DNA of 64,000 bases from Combretum micranthum (GCA_024138025.1 JAMXBD010000394.1:310001-374000), one strand, 5' to 3'. Shown: positions 10,101 through 24,099, counted from the stretch's first letter. Numbers and translations: made by a program. The notes: generated by a model from the sequence alone, not told the origin.

Positions 10101-12528
10101 TAAAACATGCAATTTAAGCTTGAATACTAGGTGTTTATGTAGGCATTACTCTAAAATACGAATTTAACAATTTAATCACTATCTCAAGATTTTCCATTCT
10201 AACCCCACTACTTGTTTTACATATTACTCATGCCTAAACTCATTCAAACTTGTAAAAATCATTCCTTAAAGATACCTATTACATATACCCTCCATTTTTT
10301 TTTGTAAAACATGAGTTTCAAAGTGGTTTTAGTGGTTTTTAAAATGGATTTCAAAAATCATCCGATTTTCCATAAGACATTTCTAGCAAAAATCCTTCTT
10401 TTTGAGTTCTTTGTCTTCTATACATGAAGATCTATCATCTAACACATCTATATACATGCAAGGCTAAGCTTTTATGATCATTAATGCATGAAAGCTCAAG
10501 ATATCCACATGAACATAAATGTAAATAAAAATATGAGTATCTAAACACTAGATCTACCACATATAGTGCATGACTCATGAGTTTCATGGCATGAACATAA
10601 CTTTCTTTGCAAGATCTCTACTTTACATGCATGAACAAGATGATATTCCCATAAAAACTCTTTTAAACACAAGATCTACTTCTTGTGATGGCTTGATATT
10701 CTTGTATTAGTATTTTCTTGTCCCTAGCATAAGCTCATTGGGATTTAAAGTGGAAAACACTCAAGAATGGTCTTGCCATTACAAGATTTAGTAATAACAA
10801 AGCTTAAAATCACCACATATATGGAGATTTGGAGTAGAAAAGAAGATGAAATGAACTTGTGAAGGTGTGTGTGGGTGTGTGTGTGTCACGGCAACATTAG
10901 GAGGAGGAAGAGAGGGTTTTCAACCTTTGCAAAAATTTGAAAGAGTGAAAATGAGGAGAGAGAGTGAAAATAAGCTTATATATTGAATAGTTGGGGTTTT
11001 AAGTGAATAAAAGAAGTAAAAATAAAACAAAATAGAGGAAAATGGGGAGGGGGTGCGCCGGCCATGAGTGTGTGAGGGAGGGAGGGATTTGAATTTTTGA
11101 TAAAATTTGTAATTTACGTAATAAAATTTAATAAATGTAATAATTAATTAGGAAACAAAATTTCTTAGAAAAGAAAATTGTAATTAGTAGTTGTAAGGAT
11201 GTAAGAATAGGGTATGAGTAGTGTGTAGTGTAGGTTGTACTTGTGAATAGTAGACAAGACATCTACTTTATCGGTTGTAAAGAAAATACGGAAAAATGCT
11301 ATAACTGTAATTTTTATAGCCCAAAAATTATAAAATTTATATTTTTGAAATCCTTATAAAATTTCGGTTCTAATGAATATTCCGAAATATTTTTTTGAGT
11401 TTCTGGTCCCGGGGCACGCTTTTTCCGTAATTGGGCTCAGGAAGGCCCGGAATAGAAAATTCCCCGAATTTAAAACTTTCTAAGGTTTAAAATATACTCT
11501 AAAACCATAATTCATATTCATTTAGTTTATAAAACTTCTTTTGTTATGAAACCGAAGGAAAGCCGGGTCTAGGGTTTCTAAGCTCCTCTTACTAAGCTTG
11601 AACTAGACCGATATAGGGTTTCGTTCTCCGGTTTCCAAAGTTTATTTAATTACTAGGAAAACTAGGGTATACATTATAAGAACAAAAATAAAAATTGTGT
11701 AATGAATAATAGTAAATCGTACTGAAAGACTCACTAATTACCGGTAATACTGAAATACAAATAAATTTGCAAAATCAGGTAATTCTAGCTATTGAAAATT
11801 TATAAAACTAATATTTTAAAGATCCCTATAAAAATATGAGTCTAACAGCATTAATAATATATTTTTAATATTTTGAATCTCAGGGTGCGCTTTTCGAAGT
11901 CGATGCCTGACCGGATTGGAATAGATCGAAAATTCGTTAATCTCATCCTTTAGATCATCCTAGACTTAATACGAACCAATTACACCTTTTCCTCTTATTC
12001 CGACTCCTTGGTTTAGGAATACGGGATTGCCGGATCTAGGCTACGGAGTCTCTTGGGGGTTTCGGGACTTAGGTTCCCCGATTGACTTTCCGGTTTACAG
12101 CTTTGCTAATTTGGAAACTGATATTTTATGCTTATATGACACATCTGATTGGTGAGATTTATTTTAAGGTCGATTTCCATAAGTATTTAATACCTCACAA
12201 TGTTCTCGGAATTCTTTGGATTGAGTTCTATTCCCGAGGGTTAGTCACTATTTACTTCTTAATAATTTGTTTTAGGGCTCTATTTTACCCGAATTTATAA
12301 GTTGGAGTTAAATATAAAATTTGTCGTACGTAGAGATTTTAGATTGGAAGTATATTGAGTTACTATTTTATTTCTGAGGACTCTTATTTTTCTCAAGATT
12401 CAGAAATTTCTGGATTCGTTCGGGATTTGGGACTTATCGAAGTTCGGTTTTAATTCGGAGTGATTTTTAGGGTTTTATTTTCAAAGTTCATCTTCAGAAT
12501 TATTTACTGAAATTTTCCAGGGCTTACA

Positions 12529-13098
12529 ATTCCCAACAAAAGATAATTGTCCAAATAAGAAACATTCAAACATAAACCCTGAAAATCATGTGTATTTAAC
12601 ATAGCTGGACATGCTAAGGCTATGAAACACTAATCAACAAATAATTCAAGAACTTATATCTCCAATGCTCAAATATAAAGGGTAGCTAAACATCAAAATA
12701 ACCTTGTTGGCATAAAATATAGCCAACATAATCCAAACTTATAACATAAAGGATAATCCCATAAATAAATGTTCAATTCATAAAACATATAAAATCTTCT
12801 GCTAAACTAATAACAGTCTCAAATTAAACTTCATATAATCTTTAGATCTTCTCTCCTATTTCCAGAATCCAAAATGTACTAATCCTCAACACGAAAGTCG
12901 AGTGCACTATCGCCATTTCCATGATCAATATATATGTCATATCTAGATAAGTCATAAACTATCTCATCTTCACCTGTACCTGAAAAATAAAGGAATTAGC
13001 GAAAACGGCCAGTACACCATATCACAAACAAATACACATGAACATGGGAATGGTGGAATTGGAATTTTAGAAATTTAATTTTCAAATATGGTAAGAAG
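12529..13098 (-). repeat. S-family LTR fragment, left of element T
   Basis: It has no gene. On the minus strand it shows the same layout as the U5 side of solo LTR S: GTGTACTGG, about 30 bases, then CTTTATTTTTCAG (12980-12992), then an acidic 33-codon frame (12879-12977). The left end is cut by the D-family LTR fragment. The right end is interrupted by element T, and the sequence resumes at 40557. The family assignment rests on short matches and is tentative. Confidence 0.45.
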
Positions 13099-13585
13099 TG
13101 TCACGCCCCAGAGGGTACCCTAAACGTAGCAGTCCGCCGCATATAATATTAAAGCTAATGGATGACAACCATAGTCATTCAGGAGCTTCGATTATCATAT
13201 GCAAGGCGTGCTTCCAAGATAGTAGGAGACTCATAGGGGTGTTACGTTTAAATAGATAGCAAACAAGTATGAACTTAAGTAGATAATCATAAGATCTTCA
13301 TTTCATCATGAATTCGTACATCATCATAGGGGCATTCCCCAGTCTTAAAGTCTTTGATCAACAATACTAATATCAAAATAAACATATCTACTACATAAGT
13401 CTACTATAGAGATTTTTCCTAGAAGTCTATGTTCAAAACTAAAAATACATAAACTTCCTCTAAAAACTCCTAGTAGCTTACACTCGTACCTGGCATACGG
13501 GGCTCCTCGGGGCCAACCATAGGTAATCATACTGTAATAGAAAACTATAAGGGTATAAGCATGACTAGCTTAGTGAGATAATTCT

Positions 13586-16500
13586 TGTCACGCCCCGAAG
13601 GGTAACCTAAACATGGCAGTCCGCCGTACATAATATTAAAGCCTAAGAATGACCACATCAGTCATGCGAAGGCTTCCATACTATGTACAAGGCGTCTAAC
13701 ACACAAAGGAGACACATCGGAATGATACATTTTATGTTGATACAATTGAGTAACAATGTAAAGGAAATACAATTTACTATACTTCAGATACAAATCACTA
13801 TACTTCAAAATACAATCATTCAACTTCGATTACATTCATCCACAGACTTCCCTACATAAACTATTACAAGACAAATCGTGAACTAGCTGATAACTTCAAC
13901 ATTCGCATTCTTTTCCAAAATCCCGGAGTCATTCCCGGCTCCAATCAATTCAGTCCTCACTTTGCATTCTTGAGATAACCTGTTCATTTAAACAACTATA
14001 GGGGTATAAGCGACACTAGCTTAGTGAGAATTCCCTTAATTCCGTACCATAACAAACAAGTTATAATAATTCATATGCTATGCATGAACAAACACGTGAG
14101 CAAGTAATTATGCATGGGTATCCGGAACCCACACACAGAACGGATTTACGCCCTCCGTATCTTGGGTTATGAATGGTATTGAGTCTACACGACCGCATCT
14201 AGTCCCCAAGCCCTCGGCTCTTACTCGACTCGGCTAGGCTCATCCAAGAATGCATCCACATGCTCCTTAGTACCCCTGAATGAGCTCTGGCATCGGGTTC
14301 GTTATCCAAACGAATCATCTACGGACCATATCGATCGACCAGTGTAGGAGTAGCACGCTACCAAATGCAATATGTCCGATGCGATGCATGATCAATTTAC
14401 TTTTTTTGCTTAGGTCAAAATATTTATACATTCTTTAGAATGACCAGCCAATATCATACACATAATAAAAATAATATGAATGGTGCGGTTATCCAATCAA
14501 ATCGTGGTTTCAATATGCGTCAGTATTCTTTGGCATACATTCATCACAGTCTCAACATATATCCCATCCCCATTCATATTGATTTTTATCTTGTTCCTAT
14601 AATTCTAATGCAATTAACTACAAGCACAACAAGGTAACAAAATAAGGAGAAAACTCACTTGGCCATTGGATCACTGGTCTTCTAGTAATAATAACCCAGT
14701 GGTAGGGAATCGTCGAATTCGGGATCACCTAAAAAGGAAGAAATACTCTAATAAGTATTTCAACTCAAACTAATCCAATGACTTCATACGAATTATCAAA
14801 TTCGTAATTCGCGTCCTAAACGGAAATTCCAACTTAAAACGGCCATAATTTGGTCATTTTAACTCGGAATCTCGCAAATTATTTATCGATTTCTATCTAC
14901 TTCAAAAGATCTATCTATTTCTAGTATTATTTTCAAGTTTTGAAGACATTAAGGTCACGGAACAGTAGGATCAGATCTGTTCCGTAAATCCTCCAATTCG
15001 AAAATTTGTTTTGCTTTTGATGAGAAATGTTCCTAGTTGATGATTCATGTATAAATGGTATATGAATGAATTCCTAACATGAATATCATGTAACGAACTC
15101 CATATATGCATGGTTTTGATGATCTTTGATGATGGACTCTTATGGATTCCTAGTTATCAAGAAATTCCTTAATGGCCTCTTAAAAAAAAAGTTATTATTA
15201 CCAACCTTACATCCCCTATTGTTTTTATGATTTTATCCTTAGAATTTACTTATCACCTAATTAAAAATGAGTTCCCAACATCCATATTAGTCATGACCTT
15301 CATTTATGCATAAAAATCCACATTTTTCATTGAACAAACATGTTTTTAAATAAGCTACTTATAAAAATCCGAATTTTGAAATTTTCGTTTTCTTGCATTT
15401 TCCTTGTGAGAAAACTTGTTTAATGCATCAAAAATTGAGGCTCCAATATATCTATTATCCAAAGACTTCATTTAGCTCATAAATCATGCCATCTAAGCTT
15501 AGATACTAAGTGTTCATATAGGCACCATCCTAAATTACGAATTTTACTTCTAATCACCGTCTCAATATTTTTCATTCTAACTCCACTACTTGTTTCACAT
15601 TTTCCTCATGCCTAAACTCATCTAAACTTATGAAAATCATTTCTTCAAGATACCTATTGCACATTCCATCCTTCATTTTTATGTGAAATATGAGTTTCAA
15701 AATGGTTTTGGTAGTTTTTAAAGTAGGGTTCTAATTTCATCCGAATTTCCAACAATTCATATTTGACAAAACCTTTTCTTTTTCAATGTTCTTGCCTTCT
15801 ATATATGAAGATCTACTATCTAACATATCTTTACACAAACAAGACTACATTTTTAGGATCATCAATGCATGAAAATCAAAATAACTATATGAACATACGT
15901 GTAGATGGAGATGTGGGTGTCTAAACATTAGATCTACTAGATATGTTGCATGAATCATTAATCTCATGGCATGAACATCAATATATATGCAAGATCTCTA
16001 CTTTACTTGCATGAACAAGATAATATCTTAACAAAAACTCATGTAAACATTAGATCCATGTCTTGTGATGGCTTGATATCCTTGTTCATGTGTTTTAAAG
16101 GTGAAAACACACAAGAATTAGCTTTGCCACTACAAGATCTAGGAAGAACAAAGCCTAAAATCAACATACTAATGGAGTTTTGGAGTAGAAAAGAAGAGGA
16201 TTTGAACTTATGTGAGTGAGTGTGAGTGGGGAGGGGCTCACGGCATCAATGGGAAAGAAAGAGAGAGTTTTTCTCTTTGAAAGAAAATTGAACAAGTGAA
16301 AATGAAGAGAGAGAGAGAAAAATATGTTTATATATGAATAGATTAGGGTTTATAATTGAATAAAAATATCAAAAACAAAACAAAAAAGATAGGGAAAGGG
16401 GAAGGGGGGCACGGCCTTAGCATTGTGTGTGTGTGTGTGTTTTGAATTTTGATATTTTGTAGTTTAAGTAATTAAAATGTAATAAATGTGATAATTATTT

Positions 16501-17869
16501 AAGAGACAAAAATCTTGGGAAAAAAATTGAAATGAGTAGTTGTAAAGATGTAAGAATAGGTTATGGGTAGTGTGTAGTGTAGGTTGTACTTGTAAATAGT
16601 AGACAAGACATCTACTTTACCGGTTGTAGCGAAACACGGGACGGAAAATGCTATAAACTGTAATTTTTATAGCCCCGAAAATTATAAAATTGATATTTTT
16701 GGAATCCTTATAAAATTACGGTTCCAATGAATATTCCGGAACATTTTTCTGAGTTCGTGGTCCCTGGGCATGCTTTTCCGTAATTGGGCTCGGGAAGGCC
16801 CGGAATTGAAAAATTTCCGAATTTAAAACTTTCAAAGGTCTAAAATATACTTTAGAATGATAATTCATATTCATTCATTTTATAAAACTTCTTTTATTAT
16901 GAAATCGAAAGAAAGCCGGATCTAGGGTTCCTAAGCTCCTCTCACTAAGCTTGAACTAGACTGACATAGGGTTTCGTTCTCCGGTTTTCGAAGTTTATTC
17001 GATTACTACGAAGCTAGGGTATATATTACAAGAACAAAAATAAAAATAAAATTATGAAATGAATAGTGGTAGATCGTACTGAAAGACCCCCTAATTGCCG
17101 GTAATAATGGAAATACGATAAAAAGGTTATAACTGTAACTTTTATAACCCAAAAAATTATATAACTGATATATTTAGAAATCTTATGAAATTACGAGTCT
17201 AATGGTACTATTGGTATATTTTTTATATCTCAAGCCTCGGGACACGCTTTTCGAAGTTTGTATCCGAACGGGTTCAAAATAGGCAAAAAATTTACCAATC
17301 TGATATTTTTAAACAAACTCATATTACGATGAATTATTCTACATATTTAAACTACATCTCGGCCTCTAGGGTTAGGGGCACTAGATTGCCGGACTTAAAC
17401 TATTGTATTCCAGTTAGGGTTTCCAGGTGATTTTCCGGGTTAGATCCTTGCCAATTTGGAAATGGTATTTTATGTTTATACAACATATTTGATTTGAGAA
17501 ATTTATCTTAAATTTTATTTTCATAAGTATTTAATATCTTTTAACGTTTCTAGAATTTTTGAATTATGTTTCATTTCCGAAAGTTAATCGTTATTCACTT
17601 TTTAGTAATTGGTTTTTGGAATCTCTATTACTCAATTTTATAAGTCGGAGTTAAATATGGAAATTTTTGTACGTCGTGGTTTTGAATTTGAAGACCACTG
17701 AGTTCTTATTTTATTTTTAAGGATTTCCATTTTCTCATGATTAAGAAATTTCTGGATTCGCTCGTGTTTTTGGGACTAATTGAAATTCGGTTATAATTTA
17801 GAATGATTTTTAGGGTTTATTTTCGAAGTTCATCTTGGAATTATTTACTGAAATTTTCCGAGGCTTACA
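13586..17869 (-). mobile_element. Solo LTR D, extended type, flanked by ATTCT duplications
   Basis: A 4284-bp unit from TGTCACGCCCCG to GAGGCTTACA, flanked by ATTCT at 13581-13585 and 17870-17874. Excision restores element T's LTR (compare 37830-37860). The first 3445 bp (to 17030, ending GGGTATATATTACA) equals an ordinary LTR of the B/H type in length and layout. The remaining 839 bp carries a second U3-like block (17110-17290). The fragment 6297-12528 shares this extension. No gag-pol. A (GT)8 microsatellite is at 16425-16440. Confidence 0.88.
16327..16334 (-). promoter_or_regulatory. LTR TATA box (solo LTR D)
   Basis: TATATAAA on the minus strand, followed downstream (lower coordinates) by a CT-rich leader, the same layout as in B and H. 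Confidence 0.5.
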
Positions 17870-19889
17870 ATTCTAACTATAAGACACTTCCGAAAATCAA
17901 CCAAGTATTTAGTCAAAGCATATGAAAATGCACCAATCATATGAACAAGTAAGATACGCATGATTAACCGGAAATCAAGTGTAGCATGGATTTAACGCCC
18001 TCCATACAAGGGTTGGGAGGTTACAGGCCCATACGACCATCATTACCTGTAGATTTACCAGCTCCTGCTTGCCCTGTAGACTTTCCGGCTCCTACTAGCC
18101 ACCATGTAGACTTACCGGCTCTTACCAGCCACCACTACCCTTTCCTCGTTTCCCCACACGAAGAAAAGTAGTGAACAAATGCGACTTATGTATATGATAT
18201 GCATGAATAAATTTCAATTAAACATTTAACCGTATAAGTTGAATTTCATATTAAAGGCGATCATCCATAATTTCATCATCTCAATACATAAGTCACACTT
18301 TATTTAATATATCGTCTTTCGATATACTTAACTTTCATTCAACAATTATTTCATGACAATTGTTCATTTATCTTTTCCTAATTTTCTAGTGCTACTAATT
18401 ACACGCACAATCTAGGAAATGAACTTAGGAAAAGAATTAACTCACTCCATATCGGTGGATCTAATCAAAGTAGTCCTCCGGATAGATGATCTCGGGTCCC
18501 TCATCACCTAAACAAGATGAAATACCCAAAGTGAGTCTTTCATAAGACTTCTATTCTTGAAGTTTCTAATCTTTTCTTAAAATTGCGGTAAAAATCGTAT
18601 AGGGGGAAATTCCAACTTAAAATGGCCATAACTTGCCCATTTTAACTCGGAATTTCGAGTATAATATACCGTTTTCTACCTACTCGAAAAGATCTATGCA
18701 TTCCTAAGCTTATTTTCATAAAACTAGGTCGTTTGGGTTCCGAAAAGATAGCGACCAGATTTACCACGAATTTACAAAGACTTGCTTCCCTTATTGAAAA
18801 CAAAGCTTATTTGAAAAGATAATTATTTCAAGTATTTTATAAGCTTTTGAAAGGTATATACATATATGTAATGACTCATGACAAATGTATGAAGTAAATG
18901 AAGTTGTCTCAACTTATAAAAAGTAAGGTTTTAAAAGACTTGAACTTGAGATTCTCATTAGAATACTCATTTTACTTTTGGAAGGATTCTTGAGTTATTT
19001 GAGATGAATATTAATCTGCTTGTAGTTACTTTAAATCTTTAAGGAGTAGTTTTATTTTCTAAACAACTTTCAAAATGATACTTTTGTTGCTTTATAATGA
19101 TTTCAAAAGAATTTCTAATTCTTGATGAAAGATAAGTTTTTCATGAAATCTTTTGTTTATTTGAGAAAAATCCTTTCCAAGCGTGTTCTTAATTTTCTAA
19201 GAAATCTATTTCTTACATTTATTTAAAATGAACCTTTAGTTTAAGAAAACACTTCTTTATTAAATTTTCGTTGAGACAAAAACATTATGTTCATGCACGA
19301 ATATGAATCATAAACTATGAAAATATGAAAAGAACATAATAACTTAAAAGAATAAGCATATAAAGAAATAAATCAAGTATTGGGACCTTAGCTTCATCAA
19401 GGTATCCCGGGACTAAGAAAAGACTAGTCCCGAAAAGAAAAGAAGATATTTTGACTTGATGAGGACAAGTCTAAGACTAGAATGACTAGTCTTAAAAACA
19501 ACTTGAAATAAATAAATTGCATTGAAGTAAATAAATTGCATGAAAGGTAAATAAATTGCAAGACTATGAGCTTATATGCTCTAAATAATGTATATAACTA
19601 TATAGATATATTATATAGTAATGAACATAAAAGAAACATAAATGAACATAAAGAAATTGTGATTATGAACAAAAACAAAGTATGAACCTATTGTTGCTTT
19701 CTTAACCTTCATGGTTTTAGAAAACACACATTAAGTTCATACTAAGTAGATAAACATGAAGACTTCTTGAAGAATTTTTACCTAAAGGAGATGAGCTAAA
19801 GAGAACTTCTTGGAGAGAAATTCTTGAGAGATTTTGAGAGAGTAACTTTAGTATAGAAGTGGTGTGAAAGAAGTGAAGGTATGAGGGGG

Positions 19890-19897
19890 TATTTATA
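19890..19897 (-). promoter_or_regulatory. LTR TATA box (element T, 3' LTR)
   Basis: TATAAATA on the minus strand in the conserved CTATAAATACCCC context. Solo LTR E begins only about 20 bp upstream in transcriptional terms. Confidence 0.6.
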
Positions 19898-19917
19898 GGA
19901 AAATGTGGGAGATAATT

Positions 19918-22900
19918 TGTCACGCCCCGAGGGTATCCTAGTAGTAATAAACAAGTTACACTTGAATATTATCACTAGATTACCTTCAAAGAATGACAGG
20001 TTTTCAAAACAACAGGATCTTTTAAGTTGCTTGATAAGAAATAACAAATACATGAGAGAAATGATTTAGTGAATACCCATTACAATTTATTACAAACCAT
20101 AGATCTCCTTGGAAATATACAACTAAATAATCTACTCTAATAGTACATAACCATCAAACTAAAATAGATCTGTAGACTTCTAGCTTCAAAGCCCTTACCG
20201 GAGCCATATTCCTGGATGTAACTAACCAGGGACGTAAAGTGAACCTGAAAAGACTGTAGAAGTATGAGCGAAACCACAGCTCAGTGAATAATCAGACATA
20301 CCATACACCACACAAGTCATTAACAAATCATATGCAATGCAATCACCCAACCATATGCACAGATACAAGTTTGGATGATCTAGAATCCAAACAGGAAAAA
20401 GATTTACGCCCTCTTTTTAATGGGTTGAAGAACAAAAACTCAATGACTCACCTGCCCAGGAGAGACTAAGTACACAGGAGAATCAACGATTTCTCGTTTT
20501 AATGTTATCACTTTGAATATAGTGGCTTCCACAAACCATCTCCTGCAATCCCCTTAGAAACTCCCTAAGTATTAATCATTTCAAAGCGATTCTACGGCGA
20601 CGTTCTTCGGTGCCTTTTAGTTCCTCATAGGACCGCCAGACCAAAGAGAACCTTGGAAGACTCACACATTGGATCAACCAAGCAAAAACAGAGATCCGAA
20701 ATATTAATACGTAGCAGGCTGTCACAACCATATATGCAATAATGCAATTCGTGAAATGCATGTTCACATTATTTGGTTAAGTCCATAATTCTTAATCAAA
20801 TTCGGGGTGACTATACATTACACACAATCATCAATATATTACTGCATAACACCAACCATTGCGTTATCGCTTGTATAAAGATATTTTAGCAATCATACAA
20901 TCAGATCATATCATACTTTCAACAAACACTCACTTGTTTATCTTGCATTACATATTCGACTATTTACAACCACAACCAGTACAATATGACTGAATTACTC
21001 ACCTGCTCATACCGACTTAGTCGTAGTAGTCCACTGGTAGATCTTCTAATGAGTCAAATTCACCTATTTAAAACAAAATATTCATTAATACAACCTAGCT
21101 AAATTCCTACATGTGCTTTGTGTCCTAGACTCGGTATTAATACTTAGTATTGTCTTGTTTTTCCTATTTAATCTCACATAATTGTTTGGTTATTTTTAGA
21201 AGTCATATTACTCAGGAAATTAACTTATTTTAATTTCCATTCTTATATATTTTATCTTGCTAAAACAAATATTAAACTAATATTACTCTAAATATTTTCT
21301 TAGTTCTAGGGTTTCAAAAGTTAATAGATATTAATTCTAACGAACTTAAATACTAGTATTATAGTTACTATCTAATACATATTTATATAACATATACATA
21401 CTTGGAAGATATAATATATATATATATATATTAAATTCGGTTTAGGTCAGAAAAGCTTTCGTTGGAAAATTTTAACTGTAAGCCGGTTCAAGGCCGCCAG
21501 GCCTAAATCTCCAGATGCCGGTGTAAATCATTTTGAAGAGAAACATTTCATATGGAAAGCACCGGTGTTGAAGGCCGCCAGCTTTCAACGTACACCGGCC
21601 CTACGCTCGCCTGCGTAGATCTCTAGGTAGCTGGCTTACGTTGAATTTTTACGTGAAAATTATTTTACGTAGTCTCTGTTTGAGTGTAAGCCGCCTGTAG
21701 GCCGCCGGCCTATCCATGTAAGCCACCGGCGTACATCGTTTACACTGCCGGCCTTGAGGCAGCGTTGCACTGTTCATCATCTTCCTCCTCGGTTTGATTC
21801 TTTTTCTTTGATTTTTACACGTTAGAAACTTACTTAAACTACTTCTAAGAGTTTATACATCATATATAAGGATATCTAACAAATTTTAACACGTTTAAAA
21901 ACATAAATATATAGATTCGATTTTGTGAAAGTAAAACTAGGGTTTTGAAGTTTTACCTCGTTGGAGCTCTTTGAGTGCAATCCGAAGCTTGTGTTTGTGT
22001 TTAATATGTTCCTAAGATGATTTTAAGTCAGATACAACTCTTATATTTGAACGAAAACCTTTTGAATCATGTCAACTTACCTTTGAGCTCGTTTTTGAGG
22101 GTTTTTGGCTCTGTTTTTCTTTTGATCCGTATCCGATTGTTTTGTTCGATTTGTTTTCTGTTTTTGGTTGGTTTTGATTGTTATTTGGGAGTATTTTCGG
22201 AATGGAAGATGCTGAGGATTTATGGCATTTGTTTGTTCTTCATTAATGGCCTTAAATGCATATATATATAGAAGAGAAAGAGAAATGAAACTACGGCTGT
22301 TCTCCTTTGTTTTCCTTCGAATTTCTCTTCATTTGGCTGTTGTTTTCAAGCCAATTAATGCTTGAATGATTTGGCAACTTGTGATTGGTTGTGTGGTTGA
22401 TTTTTGTGGAAAATTTGGTGCATTATTTGAATCAAATCGGCTCTTTTCTTCTCCTTCAACTTGCACCGAACTCAGCCGCAATTCTCACCGAAAAACAGCA
22501 GCCCAAATGTATATATATATTAGTTTAATATTCTAATTAAATTTTTGAGTTAATTATACGAGTTGTACGGGTATAGATTAGCTAATATTTGGAAGTTTTC
22601 GTACAAAAATATGAGTATAAGGTTATACAAAACACTTAGTTTTTCCAATAATGCAAATTTAGGGTATATATATACATAGTTAATTATTGGTGTAATTTTA
22701 TCTCTGCGATTTGGATTTCTTAAGCTCATTGGGTCAATTTTTGTTTCAGGCTCCTATAGCTTAAGAAAACTCAGTTTAGAACAAAAGCGTGATCTGATTA
22801 TTTATTTGAAGATTAGATTTTGAGTTATTTGTCAGTTTATATTTTCGTTGTGTATTTAAAATCTTAACGGTTCATTTTCGGATCATCGTTTTCTAGTTAT

Positions 22901-23387
22901 AAGCGTATATAATCATTTATGCAGTATTGGGCTTCATACAGAAATTAAATTATATTTATATCTCTAGTTTTGATACTGAACATAGATTCTTATTAGTAGC
23001 TTTTAAATTTAACTAGGGATCTCAAAATTAGGGTTTAAGTCTAAATATAAACTCATTACTACTCGTTATTCTAGTCTTGAATCATTATCGAGATCAAAAC
23101 AATCATTTAATCTTTATATTCACATTTTCTATTTAAATCTATTAGTATATTAGGTTTCGGGTCTAGATTTTAGATCATATCTTGAATTAGTTATTCAAGA
23201 TACAAGATTTCGTTTTTGGTATTAACTAGGGTTAAAGAATCTCTTTATTCGATTCCTAATTCTTTCATTTATTCAAAATCTAAATATTAATCTATTATTA
23301 ACTTCAGTCAGAATCTAAATCTATTATCTAGTTTATACAATCTATTATAAAGTCGAGTACTAATGTGAAAAATTCCCGGGGTTTACA
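19918..23387 (-). mobile_element. Solo LTR E, flanked by TAATT duplications
   Basis: A 3470-bp unit from TGTCACGCCCCG to CGGGGTTTACA, flanked by TAATT at 19913-19917 and 23388-23392. The uninterrupted site is visible in the other LTR of T near 39875. No gag-pol coding. On the minus strand it has a TATATATA box near 22262-22272, a GC-rich patch with GCCGGTGT words (21480-21780) and an acceptor-like TTTTCAG at 20245-20251 after CACTGAGC. An AT microsatellite lies at 21414-21431. Short ORFs inside it have no support as genes. Confidence 0.9.
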
Positions 23388-24069
23388 TAATTTATGTTAA
23401 TTAAATAAATAAAAATAAAACAATTTGATGCATGGAGGGGGTGTGGCCGGTGCCATTTGAGTGTATTGGGAGGGGAGAAATTTATTTTTTGTTATTTTAT
23501 TAATTAAAAGTAAGAAATGAAAGATGTGAAGTTGTATTGGAAATGAAAATGTGTAAGAAATAGGTGTATGGCTTGTAAGAATAGGTTGTAAGAAAAAGTA
23601 GAGATAGATGAATAGTGTAGAATAGTAGAAAATAGTGTAATGTAAAAGTAGACATGACAATTTAATGCCGATAGTAAGAAAATACGCGTATAAAAGCGAT
23701 ATCTGATATTTCTAGTTGCCGAAAAATTATGAAATTGATATTTTTGGAAATCTTACATTTTTACGAGTCTAACGGTATATTCGGAATAATTTTCCTACTC
23801 CGGGCTTCCGGACACGTTTTTCAAGAACTATGTCCGATCGGGTTCAAAGGACACTCGAAATTCTTTAATCTGATATTTTTACGCAACCTATAACTATTAC
23901 GAACCATTATGGCAAACTTTTCCAACTTCGTTTTCTAGGGCTAGAGAAAACGGCAATGCCGGACTTAAGCGGTTACGGCAAGCTAGGGTTTTGTTGACTC
24001 TGGAAATCCAGTTGACTTCCGATTAGGGTTCAGGTCTTTAATTTGGATCCAAAAATTCGGGGACTTACA

Positions 24070-24090
24070 ACCTACCCCCCTTAAAGAAAG
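24070..24090 (-). other. Polypurine tract of element T
   Basis: The minus strand reads TTTAAGGGGGGTAGGT against the TG of the 3' LTR. The tract is shared with F1 and F2. Confidence 0.8.
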
Positions 24091-24099
24091 TTTTGTCCT

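Larger units (their letters stand above)
6297..12528 (-). repeat. D-family LTR fragment, interrupted by solo LTR S
   Basis: The segments 6297-6786 and 10101-12528 match solo LTR D (about 14995-17869) in order. The right end is ...GGCTTACA at 12528, as in D. The first 1.4 kb of the LTR is missing and the break abuts element A's gag, so a deletion probably removed both. Like D it has a doubled U3 region (blocks at about 11290-11460 and 11760-11940) and an internal former LTR end near 11679. No coding potential. A GT microsatellite lies at 10865-10886. Confidence 0.8.
13099..24069 (-). repeat. 3' LTR of element T (interrupted twice)
   Basis: The LTR pieces are 13099-13585, 17875-19917 and 23393-24069, about 3.2 kb in total. 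They match the 5' LTR at 37355-40551 in order, and start TGTCACGCCCC and end GGACTTACA. Solo LTRs D and E sit in the gaps. E landed about 20 bp on the upstream side of the TATA box, separating most of U3 from the core promoter, so this LTR is unlikely to drive normal transcription. Confidence 0.92.

Noticed and set aside
12529..12565. Similarity of 12529-12565 to element T interior at 36042-36078
   Set aside because: About 30 bases match loosely (AAAAGATAATTGT) and then similarity stops. It is not enough to call 12529-13098 part of element A's interior; the LTR-like layout fits S better.
13345..13530. 61-codon minus ORF repeated at 37602-37787
   Set aside because: The two copies are the two LTRs of element T. 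Identity follows from LTR duplication, not from protein conservation.
22017..22271. 84-codon hydrophobic ORF in solo LTR E
   Set aside because: AT-rich LTR sequence with a T-rich strand gives Leu/Phe-rich chance frames. No homologue in the related LTRs.
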